From assembly GCA_018266965.1 (NCBI GenBank), contig JAFDZJ010000201.1, positions 1-12,901 of the forward strand: DNA of 12,901 nucleotides. Direction: 5' to 3'. The position numbers were made by a program, and so were the translations under genes. This document shows, piece by piece, positions 1 through 6,578 of the stretch. Origin of the DNA: Bacteroidota bacterium. Its GTDB lineage: Bacteria > Bacteroidota > Bacteroidia > Flavobacteriales > Weeksellaceae. Under the pieces are notes generated by a model, which saw only the letters and a program-made list of their open reading frames with translations, had not been told where the DNA came from and did not search any database. Position 1 is the stretch's first letter. Each line of letters starts with the position of its first letter.

Positions 1-53
1 TCTTAATTGCAATACTAAAACAAATGGATATTACTAAATATGCAACAGAATAA
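1..53 (+). CDS. C-terminal end of a gene cut by the left edge (possible DNA methyltransferase)
   Basis: An open frame enters from the left edge (first complete codon at base 3) and ends at TAA 51-53. It encodes the last 16 residues, LIAILKQMDITKYATE. This is too short to identify by sequence. The next gene starts only two bases after the stop and is a restriction-type HNH endonuclease, so the natural guess is the partner methyltransferase. A hydrophobic helix followed by a short polar tail is compatible with the end of a DNA cytosine methyltransferase, but this is inference from context only. Confidence 0.45.
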   Translation, partial: LIAILKQMDITKYATE

Positions 54-55
54 TT

Positions 56-1156
56 ATGGATAATTTTCAAAAAATACATATTGAGGGAAAAGAGTATTTC
101 ATTATTGACTCAATACAAAATCTAAGAGCAGAGGATAGTTTTATATACAGAAAAAACAAACTTCAAATGTTCAAAGGAAATGGCGAATCAAGAAAATATG
201 TTGGCGGTTATTTGGGTTCAAGTGGTGAAAGATTAAGCGATTTTTTCGAATACAAAAATTGGGGAAAAGGAATTGAAAATGGCGAACGAATTTATACACC
301 TATTCAAAAAGATAATTGTTTTTTCAGCAAATCAAATTTGTTGAAATATATGTATGATGCTCGAATTGAATATCAAAAACAAGAACAAATTTACAATTTT
401 GACATTTCAGAATTATATGCAACAAATTTAGAAAGTATATCAGAGCTTCAAGAAGAAAAAATATTTTTCAGCATTTATGATGTTTCCGATTTTACAGACA
501 ACAAATTAAGTCGTGGTTATATTCGTTCGGACGATAAAATTTGGGATATTTGGCGTAAAATAGTTTTACCCAAAATTAGCTATTTGTCTATCTTAAAACT
601 ATTGCCAGTTGTAGGTAACAAAGAAAATCAAAAGCCACTTTTCTATTTTAGAATTTTACTTGATTATCAATTTAGGTCTATTGTACACCCAAAACTTATT
701 GGAACAACTGCCGAAGTTGAATTTGTTGAAAAAGAGAAAAGAGAAAAAACAAAATCAATTGGGCGACAAGGTGCAGACTTGTATAGAAAAAAAGTTATTG
801 AGCATATGCCTCAATGTCCTTTTACAAAAATAACAGACGAAAAATTACTTATTGCAAGTCATATTAAACCTTATAGAGTTTGTATAAAAGAAGGACGGGA
901 AGATCAAGCTATTGATTATTTGAACGGACTTGCTTTGACACCAACTTATGACAAATTATTTGACCAAGGTTACATAACATTCAAGGATAATGGAGATTTG
1001 GTATGTGGCACTTTACTTTCTGCATACACTTGGGAACGACTAAATATCAACCCAAATGCAAAAAATAATTTGAGAATTTATCCCGAAGAACGACAAGAAT
1101 ATTTAGATTATCATAGAAAATTTGTATTTCAAGATGATATAAATGACTTAATATGA
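56..1156 (+). CDS. HNH_2-type restriction endonuclease
   Basis: This 366-residue protein is predicted to cut DNA as the nuclease of a restriction-modification system. The C-terminal third (about 236-310) matches the HNH_2 restriction endonuclease pattern: a GRQGADLYRKKVIE helix (236-249) like the R-x-G-Q-x-x-(F/Y)-R lead-in of the family, CPFT (254-257), ASHIKP with the likely catalytic His269, NGL (290-292) and LTPTYDKLFDQG with Asp299 and Asp303. The last position of the classical H-N-H triad is not a histidine here, which is common in this subfamily. Residues 1-235 match no domain I recognise and probably carry target recognition. There is no signal peptide. It starts two bases after the preceding stop, so it is probably translated from the same mRNA as the upstream gene. 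The gene looks richer in A and T than gpmI next door, in keeping with accessory DNA. The target site cannot be predicted. It could also be a solitary HNH nuclease. Confidence 0.8.
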   Translation: MDNFQKIHIEGKEYFIIDSIQNLRAEDSFIYRKNKLQMFKGNGESRKYVGGYLGSSGERLSDFFEYKNWGKGIENGERIYTPIQKDNCFFSKSNLLKYMYDARIEYQKQEQIYNFDISELYATNLESISELQEEKIFFSIYDVSDFTDNKLSRGYIRSDDKIWDIWRKIVLPKISYLSILKLLPVVGNKENQKPLFYFRILLDYQFRSIVHPKLIGTTAEVEFVEKEKREKTKSIGRQGADLYRKKVIEHMPQCPFTKITDEKLLIASHIKPYRVCIKEGREDQAIDYLNGLALTPTYDKLFDQGYITFKDNGDLVCGTLLSAYTWERLNINPNAKNNLRIYPEERQEYLDYHRKFVFQDDINDLI

Positions 1157-1180
1157 AAATAAACATTAAATCTACTATTT

Positions 1181-1210
1181 TTTGTAAATTATTTTTTATT
1201 TTTATCTTTT
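1181..1210 (+). promoter_or_regulatory. Candidate promoter of gpmI
   Basis: TTTG at 1181-1184 is followed after 18 bases by TATCTTTT at 1203-1210. The second box differs from the Bacteroidota -7 consensus TAnnTTTG only in the final base. The spacing is close to the usual 19-21 bases, and the site lies about 40 bases before the gpmI start in an AT-rich gap where chance matches are common. Confidence 0.35.
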
Positions 1211-1251
1211 CATATCAAAAAAATAATTCAAAATAAGAACTCAAAAAAATC

Positions 1252-2781
1252 ATGTCAAAAAAAGCAATATTATGTATCCTAGATGGTTGGGGAATTGGGA
1301 CTAATCCCAGTGTGTCTGCCATTTCACAGGCACAGACTCCGAATATGGATGGTTTTCTGAAAAACTTTCCTAATACAACTTTGGAAGCTAGCGGATTAGC
1401 AGTAGGTTTGCCGGAAGGTCAAATGGGAAATTCCGAAGTGGGACACATGAATCTTGGTGCAGGAAGAGTAGTTTATCAAAATTTGGTAAAACTAAATATG
1501 GCAGTTGAAAATAAAACAATTGGCAAAGAAAAGGCAATTGTTGAAGCTTTTGATTATGCCAAAAATAATCACAAAAAAGTCCATTTCATCGGACTGACCT
1601 CCAATGGAGGAGTACACTCTCATATTAACCATTTGAAAGGGCTATTAACTGCTGCACATGAATACGGATTGGACAATCAGGTTTTTGTACACGCTTTTAC
1701 CGATGGTAGAGATTGCGACCCTCATTCCGGACTTGGTTTTATAGACGAACTTTTGCAACACATGAAAATTAGTACCGGAAAATTGGCAACAGTTACAGGT
1801 AGATATTACGCAATGGACAGAGATAAAAGATGGGAAAGAGTGAAATTGGCGTATGATGCAATGGTGCATGGAAATGGCGAATCTACCCGAAATGTATTGG
1901 AAAGTATCCAAACTTCTTATAAAAATGGTGTTTCAGATGAATTTTTGAAACCAATTATTTGCCTTAAAGACAATAGTTTGCCTGTGGCAAAAATTGAAAA
2001 AGAAGATGTAGTCATCTGTTTTAATTTCCGTACAGACCGAGGTAGAGAAATTACCGAAGTACTCTCTCAACAAGATTTCCCTGATTATGGTATGCAACAC
2101 CTGCCTTTGTATTATGTTACAATGACCAAATACGACGACACCTACAAAAATGTACAAGTTGTTTTTGATGAGGAAACTCTTACAGAAACTTTGGGAGAAG
2201 TATTAGAAAAAAATAATAAAACCCAAATCCGAACTGCCGAAACAGAGAAGTATCCACATGTTACTTTTTTCTTTTCCGGAGGTAGAGAGGAGCTTTTTGT
2301 TGGCGAAAAAAGAATATTGTGTCCAAGTCCAAAAGATGTTCCTACTTATGATTTCAAACCAGAAATGTCAGCTTATGATATTACTGAAAAAATTTTAGTG
2401 GAAATAAAAAATGAACAAACGGATTTTATATGCCTTAACTTTGCTAATACCGATATGGTGGGACATACCGGAGTGTTTTCAGCTGCTGTAAAAGCGGTAG
2501 AAGTAGTGGACGATTGTATAGGTCAAGTTGCCAAAACCGCTTTTGAACATGGTTATACGGTATTTATTTTGGCAGATCACGGGAACTCCGATGTGATGGT
2601 TAATCCAGACGGAAGTCCAAATACACAACATTCCACCAATTTGGTTCCACTAATCGTGATGGATAAAAATAAAACTTGGAATGTAAAGCCAGGAAAATTG
2701 GGAGATGTTGCACCAAGTATCCTTACTGCTATGGATATAGATATTCCAAAGTCGATGACTGGCTCGGTACTGATTTCCTAA
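1252..2781 (+). CDS. gpmI: 2,3-bisphosphoglycerate-independent phosphoglycerate mutase
   Basis: A cytosolic glycolysis and gluconeogenesis enzyme that interconverts 3- and 2-phosphoglycerate through a phosphoserine intermediate, with two metal ions (usually manganese). The 509 residues are the normal family length. The alkaline-phosphatase-like metal site is complete: Asp11 in ILDGWG, the catalytic Ser61 in GNSEVGHMNLGAGR, Asp401 and His405 in NTDMVGHTG, Asp442 and His443 in ADHGNSD, and His460 in QHSTNLVPL. These match the well-known D12, S62, D403, H407, D444, H445 and H462 of the Geobacillus enzyme, shifted by one or two. The inserted phosphotransferase domain carries the expected HAFTDGRD, GRYYAMDRDKRW and FNFRTDR substrate-binding stretches. 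An in-frame stop at 1234-1236 fixes the start near 1252. There is no Shine-Dalgarno sequence; the leader is A-rich. It is transcribed towards the prolyl isomerase gene and shares a terminator with it. Confidence 0.97.
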   Translation: MSKKAILCILDGWGIGTNPSVSAISQAQTPNMDGFLKNFPNTTLEASGLAVGLPEGQMGNSEVGHMNLGAGRVVYQNLVKLNMAVENKTIGKEKAIVEAFDYAKNNHKKVHFIGLTSNGGVHSHINHLKGLLTAAHEYGLDNQVFVHAFTDGRDCDPHSGLGFIDELLQHMKISTGKLATVTGRYYAMDRDKRWERVKLAYDAMVHGNGESTRNVLESIQTSYKNGVSDEFLKPIICLKDNSLPVAKIEKEDVVICFNFRTDRGREITEVLSQQDFPDYGMQHLPLYYVTMTKYDDTYKNVQVVFDEETLTETLGEVLEKNNKTQIRTAETEKYPHVTFFFSGGREELFVGEKRILCPSPKDVPTYDFKPEMSAYDITEKILVEIKNEQTDFICLNFANTDMVGHTGVFSAAVKAVEVVDDCIGQVAKTAFEHGYTVFILADHGNSDVMVNPDGSPNTQHSTNLVPLIVMDKNKTWNVKPGKLGDVAPSILTAMDIDIPKSMTGSVLIS

Positions 2782-2784
2782 AAT

Positions 2785-2822
2785 AAAAAATGCAACCTCA
2801 AAAATTGAAGTTGCATTTTTTT
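2785..2822. terminator. Bidirectional terminator between gpmI and the FKBP gene
   Basis: ATGCAAC (2790-2796) pairs with GTTGCAT (2810-2816). The stem extends inwards past one mismatch by a further two pairs. It is preceded by an A run (2785-2790) and followed by a T run (2817-2822), so either strand ends in a hairpin plus U-tract. It begins four bases after the gpmI stop and ends one base before the stop of the convergent FKBP gene. Confidence 0.85.
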
Positions 2823-2823
2823 A

Positions 2824-3258
2824 TTAATTTATTCCTAAAAGTTCTACCTCGAAAACCAATGTAGCGTTTGGGCCAATTTCTTTGGAAATCTGCTCTTCTC
2901 CATAAGCCAAATTTGGAGGTATAGTAAATCGAAATTTGCTCCCGATAGACATAAGTTGCAAACCTTCTGTCCAACCTTGGATAACTCTATTTAGTGGAAA
3001 TGTTGCAGGTTGTCCTCTTTTTACAGAACTGTCGAATATTTCACCTTTTATATTTGTACCGTGATAGTGGCATTTTACAGTATCTGTTGCTTTTGGTTTT
3101 TCTCCGTCGGTGGCAACTATTATTTCATATTGCAAACCACTTTCTAGTGTTACAACATTAGGATTTTGACCATTTTTTGTCAGGAAATTTTCTCCATCTT
3201 GAAGATTTTTCAACGCAAGTTCTTGTTTTCTTTTGAATAATAAATCGGCTATTCCCAT
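2824..3258 (-). CDS. FKBP-type peptidyl-prolyl cis-trans isomerase
   Basis: It catalyses cis-trans isomerisation of Xaa-Pro bonds and probably acts as a folding helper. The 144 residues comprise a charged helical N-terminal segment (1-35) and one FKBP domain (about 40-144). The ligand-pocket residues known from FKBP12 are all present: Tyr65 (HYHG), Phe75-Asp76 (FDSS), Phe87, Val92-Ile93, Trp96 (VIQGW), Tyr119 (LAYGEE) and Phe136 (LVFEVELL), so it should be active. There is no signal peptide or lipobox, so it is predicted to be cytoplasmic, unlike the many exported FkpA-like or lipoprotein FKBPs of Bacteroidota. The upstream gene on the same strand ends in its own terminator and a promoter-like box follows, so this is probably a single-gene unit. 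Confidence 0.93.
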   Translation of the reverse strand: MGIADLLFKRKQELALKNLQDGENFLTKNGQNPNVVTLESGLQYEIIVATDGEKPKATDTVKCHYHGTNIKGEIFDSSVKRGQPATFPLNRVIQGWTEGLQLMSIGSKFRFTIPPNLAYGEEQISKEIGPNATLVFEVELLGIN

Positions 3259-3274
3259 AAGTTTATTTTATTTA

Positions 3275-3282
3275 CAAAAATA
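3275..3282 (-). promoter_or_regulatory. -7 box of the FKBP gene
   Basis: Read on the minus strand, TATTTTTG matches TAnnTTTG exactly, 16 bases before the FKBP start codon. It directly follows the T run of the preceding terminator. No convincing TTTG box was found at the usual distance upstream, where the terminator hairpin lies. Confidence 0.4.
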
Positions 3283-3283
3283 T

Positions 3284-3315
3284 AAAAAATCAGGACGAGA
3301 AAATATCGCCCTGAT
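3284..3315 (-). terminator. Terminator of the thioredoxin / outer-membrane protein operon
   Basis: On the minus strand, ATCAGGGCGA (3315-3306) pairs with TCGTCCTGAT (3298-3289) over ten positions, including one G-U wobble, around a seven-base loop. A run of six T follows (3289-3284). The wobble would be an A-C mismatch on the plus strand, so the hairpin favours minus-strand transcription. It lies about 35 bases after the stop at 3350. Confidence 0.85.
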
Positions 3316-3349
3316 ATAAAAATACAAAATATATATAGTTTTGTGTCTT

Positions 3350-5092
3350 TTAGAAAGTTGTGTTAATCTGTAAGCCTAACCCTGTACTAGGTGGAACAAA
3401 TCTACAAATACCACCAGCACATACCAATCCTCCTCTTTGTCTTCCGTAGTTTAGGCTAATTCTGGTACTTCCTTGTCTGTAAGTAATTCCACCATTATAA
3501 AAATGTATTTTGAATAAATCTGTAGCACTTATCAAATGCTCGTTGGGATCGAAACCATAATTGTACATATCCGAAACAAAAACCGACCAATTGTTATTGT
3601 GTACATATTCCAAAGAGGCTCCTAGCCAATTTTTTCTATCGGCATCTGCCCAAAGATGTTCCAAAGAAGCGGTAATAGATTTTGCATTTGCAAAAGAGAA
3701 TGTAGCTTCAGAAAATAGGGTAGTAGCATTGATGATTGACTTTTGGAAAATCCCACGGATATATTGGTCGTTATATCTTTGGTTGATGATAGAAATGTTT
3801 CCTTTAACCGTAGGACTCAATTTTTTGGAAACTTCCATACTTACTTCTCGGAAATAATTTTGATCTGCCCCTAAAAATTCGGTAGTAAATGTTGGAGCAT
3901 AATCTCCATTGTTGTTAAAGTATTTATAGTTTCCTTTCAGATTGTACCACATGGCAACATTCATTGCTATTTTGGTTCCGTATTTTCCTCCCAAAGGAGT
4001 ATTTTTTTTGAAATCATAGTACATATCAACCTGACCACCGATTTCTCCAAATTTTTCAATTTTTTCATCAAACTGCATAGCAATCATATTTTGTGCTTGA
4101 TAGACATAAATATTTGCTAAATTAGAATGATGTTGTTTGGTAAGCGATGGTACATAATTCATCATCTTATCATTATAATTAAGACTTGTATTTTCAGGAG
4201 AATAGACTTCCGGTTGTCTTTCGGATAAGAAAAGCATATTTTCTATTCTTCTTAAAGTGGCGTCAAGTCCAAACCCTGTTTTTGCATATCCAAAATTAAG
4301 GAGATGAGCGCTTCCGCTTTTTACCCAATTATAATCAAGTTTTGCTGCATTCATTACAGCATCAGGTGATTTGTAATCATATTCGTAATTGGCATAGAAA
4401 CCACTCTTTTCCAATCCTAATCTGTTGGAGATAACATAGGTGTTTTTGTTGATATTTGTAATTCCTTGTGGTAGATTTTCACTTCTATTAACCAAGGAAC
4501 CTCCATAGTTTACCTCCCATTGAGCTTCTGGGAACAATAATTTGGAAAGACCAATTTCTGTATTGAATCCGAAAACATCACCTTTGGAAACTCCAAAACC
4601 AGAGCGTTGTCTTCCATACAATGCGGTGAAAGATAGGTTTTCGGTAGGTGAGTATTTTATCCTACCTCCACGGAGAGCATTGTTTATTCCTAATGATCTG
4701 TCTTCCCAAGACCTAAGAGCTAATCCACTTCCGAATTGCTCATAAAAATAACCAGCGGTAATATCCCATTTGTCATCTTTATAATTAGCAAAATAAGTTG
4801 CAAGATTGGTTTTGGTATATTTTGGATTGAAGTTCAACAACGCCTCATTAACATAAGACTCGGCTTGTAAACCTACTGTAAATTTGCCATAAGATGCATT
4901 TACACCCAAATAATTATTGGAACGCAAAGGGATAGGGTCATGTTGTATTTGTCTTTGCACATCGTTGGTGTACCATTGTCCATTGCTTTCGAAATTCCCA
5001 GAAATATTTATTTTATTTTGTAGTGAGTCTGCTTTTTGTGCTTGTACAGAAAATACAACCAGTGCAGATAATAGGGTAATGGTCTTTTTCAC
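3350..5092 (-). CDS. Predicted outer-membrane beta-barrel protein, DUF6029-like
   Basis: The role is unknown. The 580-residue protein has a signal peptide (1-18, cut likely at VQA/Q). The rest consists of alternating aromatic and polar stretches with many Tyr, Asn and Gly turns, and it ends in Phe580, all typical of an outer-membrane beta-barrel. From memory it resembles the Bacteroidota family DUF6029; the near-C-terminal motif GLVCAGGICRFVPPS is characteristic of that type of protein. Cys558 and Cys563 in this motif are the only cysteines in the whole protein, which suggests a disulfide in the last surface loop or turn. The start codon is GTG and abuts the TAA of the upstream thioredoxin gene (TAAGTG), so translation is probably coupled. 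A strong terminator follows. There are no TonB-dependent plug or carboxypeptidase-like domains, so it is not a SusC-type transporter. Confidence 0.8.
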   Translation of the reverse strand: MKKTITLLSALVVFSVQAQKADSLQNKINISGNFESNGQWYTNDVQRQIQHDPIPLRSNNYLGVNASYGKFTVGLQAESYVNEALLNFNPKYTKTNLATYFANYKDDKWDITAGYFYEQFGSGLALRSWEDRSLGINNALRGGRIKYSPTENLSFTALYGRQRSGFGVSKGDVFGFNTEIGLSKLLFPEAQWEVNYGGSLVNRSENLPQGITNINKNTYVISNRLGLEKSGFYANYEYDYKSPDAVMNAAKLDYNWVKSGSAHLLNFGYAKTGFGLDATLRRIENMLFLSERQPEVYSPENTSLNYNDKMMNYVPSLTKQHHSNLANIYVYQAQNMIAMQFDEKIEKFGEIGGQVDMYYDFKKNTPLGGKYGTKIAMNVAMWYNLKGNYKYFNNNGDYAPTFTTEFLGADQNYFREVSMEVSKKLSPTVKGNISIINQRYNDQYIRGIFQKSIINATTLFSEATFSFANAKSITASLEHLWADADRKNWLGASLEYVHNNNWSVFVSDMYNYGFDPNEHLISATDLFKIHFYNGGITYRQGSTRISLNYGRQRGGLVCAGGICRFVPPSTGLGLQINTTF

Positions 5093-5572
5093 TTATAGTT
5101 TTTCTATTTTGTTAAACAATTCTTCTTCTCCACCAGGAGTGTGTCCACTTTGGGTAAGTACTACTTCTCCGTTTTTCACTACCATCAGATAAGGTACATT
5201 TACAATACCCAATTTTCTTTTGAATTCTTGATTGCCATCATACAATACTGGGAAAGTCCATCCTTTTCCACTTACCATAGGTTTCACTCTTTTTATAGTC
5301 CTAGCATCATCAATAGATACCGCTATGAACTCCATGTTTTTTTTGGATTTCCAAGTGTCGTATAGGTCATTTACCGTGTCTAGCTCTTGTACACAAGGTG
5401 CGCACCAAGTTGCCCAAAAAGAAAACACATATATTTTGTCTTTTTCTTTATAGTTTTCTGTGGTGGATACAGTAGTACCTTCAAAATTTTTAACAGAAAC
5501 ATTAGGAACTTTTTTTTGTCCAAAAGCAGAAATCCCAACAAAAAGGGAAATTCCAAAGATTATTTTCTTCAT
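5093..5572 (-). CDS. Exported TlpA-like thioredoxin
   Basis: A thiol-disulfide oxidoreductase of the TlpA/ResA type, expected in the periplasm. The 159 residues start with a signal peptide (1-18, cut likely at AFG/Q). There is no lipobox, so it should be soluble. The thioredoxin fold follows, with FWATWCAPC (active-site Cys57 and Cys60), the AVSIDD strand (84-89) and the cis-proline Pro127 in NVPYL. TlpA-like proteins usually keep partner cysteines reduced in an oxidising compartment, but direction and partner cannot be read from sequence. It is the first gene of a two-gene operon with the outer-membrane protein, whose GTG start directly follows this stop. It is divergent from the Omp28-type lipoprotein, another thioredoxin-fold protein. 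Function as a reductase of the neighbouring protein is inference. Confidence 0.93.
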   Translation of the reverse strand: MKKIIFGISLFVGISAFGQKKVPNVSVKNFEGTTVSTTENYKEKDKIYVFSFWATWCAPCVQELDTVNDLYDTWKSKKNMEFIAVSIDDARTIKRVKPMVSGKGWTFPVLYDGNQEFKRKLGIVNVPYLMVVKNGEVVLTQSGHTPGGEEELFNKIEKL

Positions 5573-5614
5573 TTAAACTATATTTTTAAGTTTTTTTTAT
5601 TTTTTTTAAATTTC

Positions 5615-5627
5615 ATTTGCAAATCTA
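5615..5627 (-). promoter_or_regulatory. -7 box of the thioredoxin operon with an overlapping palindrome
   Basis: On the minus strand TAGATTTG (5627-5620) matches TAnnTTTG exactly and lies about 48 bases before the tlpA-like start. A TTTG at 5655-5652 is 24 bases further upstream, slightly beyond the usual spacing. The -7 box overlaps a perfect ten-base palindrome, ATTTGCAAAT (5615-5624), which also contains the -33 box of the opposite promoter. The palindrome could be an operator or simply the result of two back-to-back promoter boxes. Confidence 0.45.
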
Positions 5628-5647
5628 AAAAATTATTTTTTAATTTG
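5616..5647 (+). promoter_or_regulatory. Promoter of the Omp28-type lipoprotein gene
   Basis: TTTG (5616-5619) and TTAATTTG (5640-5647, one mismatch to TAnnTTTG) are separated by 20 bases, the usual spacing in Bacteroidota. The predicted RNA start is about 20 bases before the ATG at 5674. The two boxes interleave with those of the divergent thioredoxin operon. Confidence 0.5.
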
Positions 5648-5673
5648 CAGTCAAATCTTAAATAAAAATTATT

Positions 5674-6501
5674 ATGTTCAAAAAAATTATTCCTACTCTT
5701 GCTATCGCTGCATTAGCATTAGTTTCTTGTGGTACAGCTAGTCAAGATCCAGTTACCGCTCCAACACCTACGACAGGAGGAGGTGGTTCTGTTTCTGGTA
5801 AATTCTCTAAAAATGTATTAATAGAAGATTATACCGGTACTTGGTGTGGATATTGCCCAAGAGTAGCTTATGGTATAGAACAAGTACAATTGCAAACAAC
5901 AAAAGCGGTTCCTGTAGCAATACACAGAGGAAACGACCCTTATAATTTTGCTGCTGCATCAGTATTGGAAACTCAAATTGGTCTTACAGGTTATCCTACT
6001 GCAATGCTAAACAGAAAAACAACTTGGACTTATCCAGAACCTAGTAATGTAAACCAAGTAGTAAGTCTTACAGGTAACAATGCTGATTTGGGGATTTCCA
6101 TGAAGCCAACTTTGTCCGGAACGACTCTTAGTTTGGATGTAAATGTGAAATTTGCAGCAGATATGTCAAACCTGAAATTAGTAGTTTATGTATTGGAGAA
6201 CAATCTTATCTATAACCAAACTAACTACACTTCTTACTATGGGGGTACAGCTACTATTACTGGTTTCCAACATGATAATGTTTTGAGAGGTACACTTACT
6301 GATATATTAGGAGATACTATGACAGGTACTACAACTAACGGATCAACTTGGACTAAGACTTTCACAGCTCAAATGCCAGCTGCAGTTACTAATTCTGCAA
6401 AAACATCTTTTGTAGCTTTTGTAATGGACTATACTGGGAAAGTTATCAACTCTAGAAAAGCAAATCTTAATGATAACCAATCTTTTGAAATCGTTCCTTA
6501 A
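5674..6501 (+). CDS. Omp28-related lipoprotein with a thioredoxin motif
   Basis: A 275-residue envelope lipoprotein of the Omp28 family, a group first described as a Porphyromonas gingivalis outer-membrane antigen; its molecular role is poorly known. The signal peptide ends in lipobox LVSC with acylated Cys19, followed by a flexible Thr/Pro/Gly linker (20-44). A thioredoxin-like domain (about 46-125) carries TWCGYCP (Cys58 and Cys61) and the cis-proline Pro108 in TGYPTA. A beta-rich C-terminal part (about 135-275) follows, rich in Thr and Asn, and probably forms a beta-sandwich. Both redox cysteines and the cis-proline are present, so it is likely redox-active. It is transcribed divergently from a TlpA-like thioredoxin and an outer-membrane protein with a single cysteine pair. 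It is probably a single-gene unit, as a strong terminator follows 24 bases after the stop. No type IX secretion sorting domain is seen. Confidence 0.9.
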   Translation: MFKKIIPTLAIAALALVSCGTASQDPVTAPTPTTGGGGSVSGKFSKNVLIEDYTGTWCGYCPRVAYGIEQVQLQTTKAVPVAIHRGNDPYNFAAASVLETQIGLTGYPTAMLNRKTTWTYPEPSNVNQVVSLTGNNADLGISMKPTLSGTTLSLDVNVKFAADMSNLKLVVYVLENNLIYNQTNYTSYYGGTATITGFQHDNVLRGTLTDILGDTMTGTTTNGSTWTKTFTAQMPAAVTNSAKTSFVAFVMDYTGKVINSRKANLNDNQSFEIVP

Positions 6502-6525
6502 GATTATTATTTCTAATAAATTTTT

Positions 6526-6554
6526 AAAAGTTACTCCGAAAGGGGTAACTTTTT
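6526..6554 (+). terminator. Terminator of the Omp28-type gene
   Basis: AAAAGTTACTCC (6526-6537) pairs with GGGGTAACTTTT (6542-6553) over twelve positions with one U-G wobble. The loop is GAAA, a stable GNRA tetraloop. The stem ends in a T run. Confidence 0.9.
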
Positions 6555-6555
6555 G

Positions 6556-6563
6556 TATTTTTG
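6556..6563 (+). promoter_or_regulatory. -7 box of the SWIM protein gene
   Basis: TATTTTTG matches TAnnTTTG exactly and ends 15 bases before the ATG at 6579. It includes the TTG at 6561, which would otherwise read as an upstream in-frame start. That makes 6579 the better start. No clear TTTG box lies at the usual distance, where the terminator stem is found. Confidence 0.45.
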
Positions 6564-6578
6564 AATAAATTATTTTTA

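Noticed and set aside
1645..2157. Minus-strand open frames opposite gpmI
   Set aside because: They overlap fully conserved gpmI motifs and have no features of their own.
5141..5665. Plus-strand open frames opposite the thioredoxin gene
   Set aside because: The minus-strand frame has a signal peptide and a full thioredoxin motif; the plus-strand frames are Phe/Ser-rich antisense translations.
6561..6578. TTG start for the SWIM gene
   Set aside because: The TTG is part of an exact -7 promoter box, and an ATG six codons later gives a normal start.
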